DNA from: Streptomyces sp. NBC_01314 | GTDB taxonomy: Bacteria; Actinomycetota; Actinomycetes; Streptomycetales; Streptomycetaceae | Length of the DNA: 64,000 nt | Assembly (NCBI RefSeq): GCF_041435215.1 | Contig: NZ_CP108394.1 | Location: 8,556,001 to 8,620,000, forward strand | Direction of reading: 5' to 3' | The notes under the pieces: model-generated | What the model was told of the DNA's origin: nothing | What the model saw: only the letters and a program-made list of their open reading frames with translations | Databases searched by the model: none | Part shown: one piece after another, positions 63,470 through 64,000 of the stretch | How positions within the stretch are numbered: the stretch's first letter is position 1 | Layout: each line of letters opens with the position of its first letter | Made by a program: the position numbers and the translations under genes

Positions 63470-64000
63470 ACGTCGACGAACTGGTACGTGACTCCCTGCG
63501 GGAGCAGGCCGCCGAACAGACGCCCCTGTCGCCGGGTTTCGCCGACCGGGTGCTGACCGTGCGGCGCCGCCGCCGGACCCGTGCGCTCGCGACCGTCGCC
63601 GCGGCCACCGCCGCCGTGGTCGCCGTCGCGGTGGCCGTGCCGCTGCTGGACTCCGGCAAGGACGAGGTACGACTCGCCACCGAGATGAACAAGAGCGACA
63701 TCATCGCCCACCCCGACCAGTCGCCGCCGCGCGATCTGATCGCCGCCGGGGACGTGGCGCTGGCCGCGTGGTACACCTCGGACACCGTCAAGACCTCCAA
63801 GGACACCGCGGTCAGGCAACGCACCTACCGGATCCTCGACCAGGAGACCGGCAAATACGTCAAGGACACCCGCTGGTCGCAGATCTCGGTCGCCCCCGGC
63901 ATGCGGACCGCCGCCGTCCTGGAGAAAGATCTGCCCGCGGAGCGGATCGGACTCCTCGACCTGCTCACCGGCGAGGTCGAGCGCTGGATCCCGGTCGACC
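63466..64000 (+). CDS. Membrane protein, sigma-factor partner, 3'-truncated by window edge
   Basis: The first 178 codons are present and open to the window end. A short cytoplasmic N-terminus (VDELVRDSLREQAAEQTPLSPGF), a basic stretch RRRRRTRA, one membrane helix (about 43-60, ATVAAATAAVVAVAVAVPLL) and the start of an extracellular domain (DLIAAGDVALAAWY; RTYRILDQETGKYV) are seen. The plan matches membrane partners of SigE-type sigma factors with a C-terminal beta-propeller-like domain. GTG start overlapping the sigma gene stop. Confidence 0.8.
   Translation, partial: MNVDELVRDSLREQAAEQTPLSPGFADRVLTVRRRRRTRALATVAAATAAVVAVAVAVPLLDSGKDEVRLATEMNKSDIIAHPDQSPPRDLIAAGDVALAAWYTSDTVKTSKDTAVRQRTYRILDQETGKYVKDTRWSQISVAPGMRTAAVLEKDLPAERIGLLDLLTGEVERWIPVD

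Overview
The window is high-GC actinobacterial chromosome, almost certainly Streptomyces. The evidence is third-position GC bias throughout, many ATGA/GTGA stop-start overlaps, GTG and TTG starts, rare TTA codons confined to accessory genes, a whiA gene, and a gene order (uvrC-rapZ-yvcK-whiA, gap-pgk-tpi-secG, pgi, pgl-opcA-zwf-tal-tkt, ctaB/ctaA, sufR-BDCSU, dapD) that matches the conserved core of Streptomyces chromosomes as I remember it. No rRNA, tRNA, transposase, phage or CRISPR feature was found.

Layout. 1-5.9 kb: two tandem sugar-type ABC solute-binding lipoproteins (the first cut by the window edge), then a large membrane histidine kinase and a LuxR-type response regulator. 6.0-11.3 kb: the coupled uvrC-rapZ-yvcK-whiA operon. 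11.4-14.4 kb: a secreted M14 zinc carboxypeptidase. 14.7-18.8 kb: gap, pgk, tpiA, secG and a paralogue of the RNA polymerase-binding protein RbpA. 18.9-21.9 kb: an MFS permease and pgi.

22.0-34.1 kb is the accessory heart of the window: thirteen genes on the minus strand, nearly all overlapping by 4 bp, forming an apparently single-operon biosynthetic gene cluster. It begins with the two enzymes that make 3-amino-4-hydroxybenzoate (3,4-AHBA; GriI-type aldolase and GriH-type cyclase). It continues with an aryl-adenylating ligase, two acyl carrier proteins, an intact ketosynthase, a Cys-less ketosynthase-like partner, a second adenylating enzyme, an uncharacterised Cys-containing protein, an SDR, a remnant FAD protein, an exporter and a ketoreductase. 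The set suggests a discrete (type II, highly reducing-like) polyketide machinery that elongates an amino-hydroxybenzoyl starter, in the manner of bacterial aminoavenalumate or aminocoumarate pathways. The exact product is unknown, and no recognisable dehydratase or nitrite-forming genes are present. Two genes of the cluster carry TTA codons, as does the divergent transporter at 34.7 kb, so bldA control is likely.

34.7-43.1 kb: an MHS-type transporter, then the coupled oxidative pentose-phosphate operon tkt-tal-zwf-opcA-pgl on the minus strand. 43.5-50.7 kb: ctaB and ctaA (haem A synthesis) flanking a conserved small protein, an amidohydrolase and a nucleotidyltransferase, then an ABC drug-type exporter pair and an antibiotic N-acetyltransferase. 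50.8-57.4 kb: the SUF iron-sulphur assembly operon with its repressor SufR, a matching operator over the start codon, a possible iron box, and a very strong terminator. 57.5-64.0 kb: a membrane-anchored AbfB-domain protein, an SMR efflux gene with a TetR regulator and palindromic operators, two ECF sigma factor/membrane-partner pairs, dapD, and a small secreted protein.

The housekeeping parts make a coherent central-carbon block (glycolysis plus pentose phosphate). The 3,4-AHBA cluster sits inside that block between pgi and pgl, and one of its precursors, dihydroxyacetone phosphate, is a substrate of the tpiA product encoded nearby.
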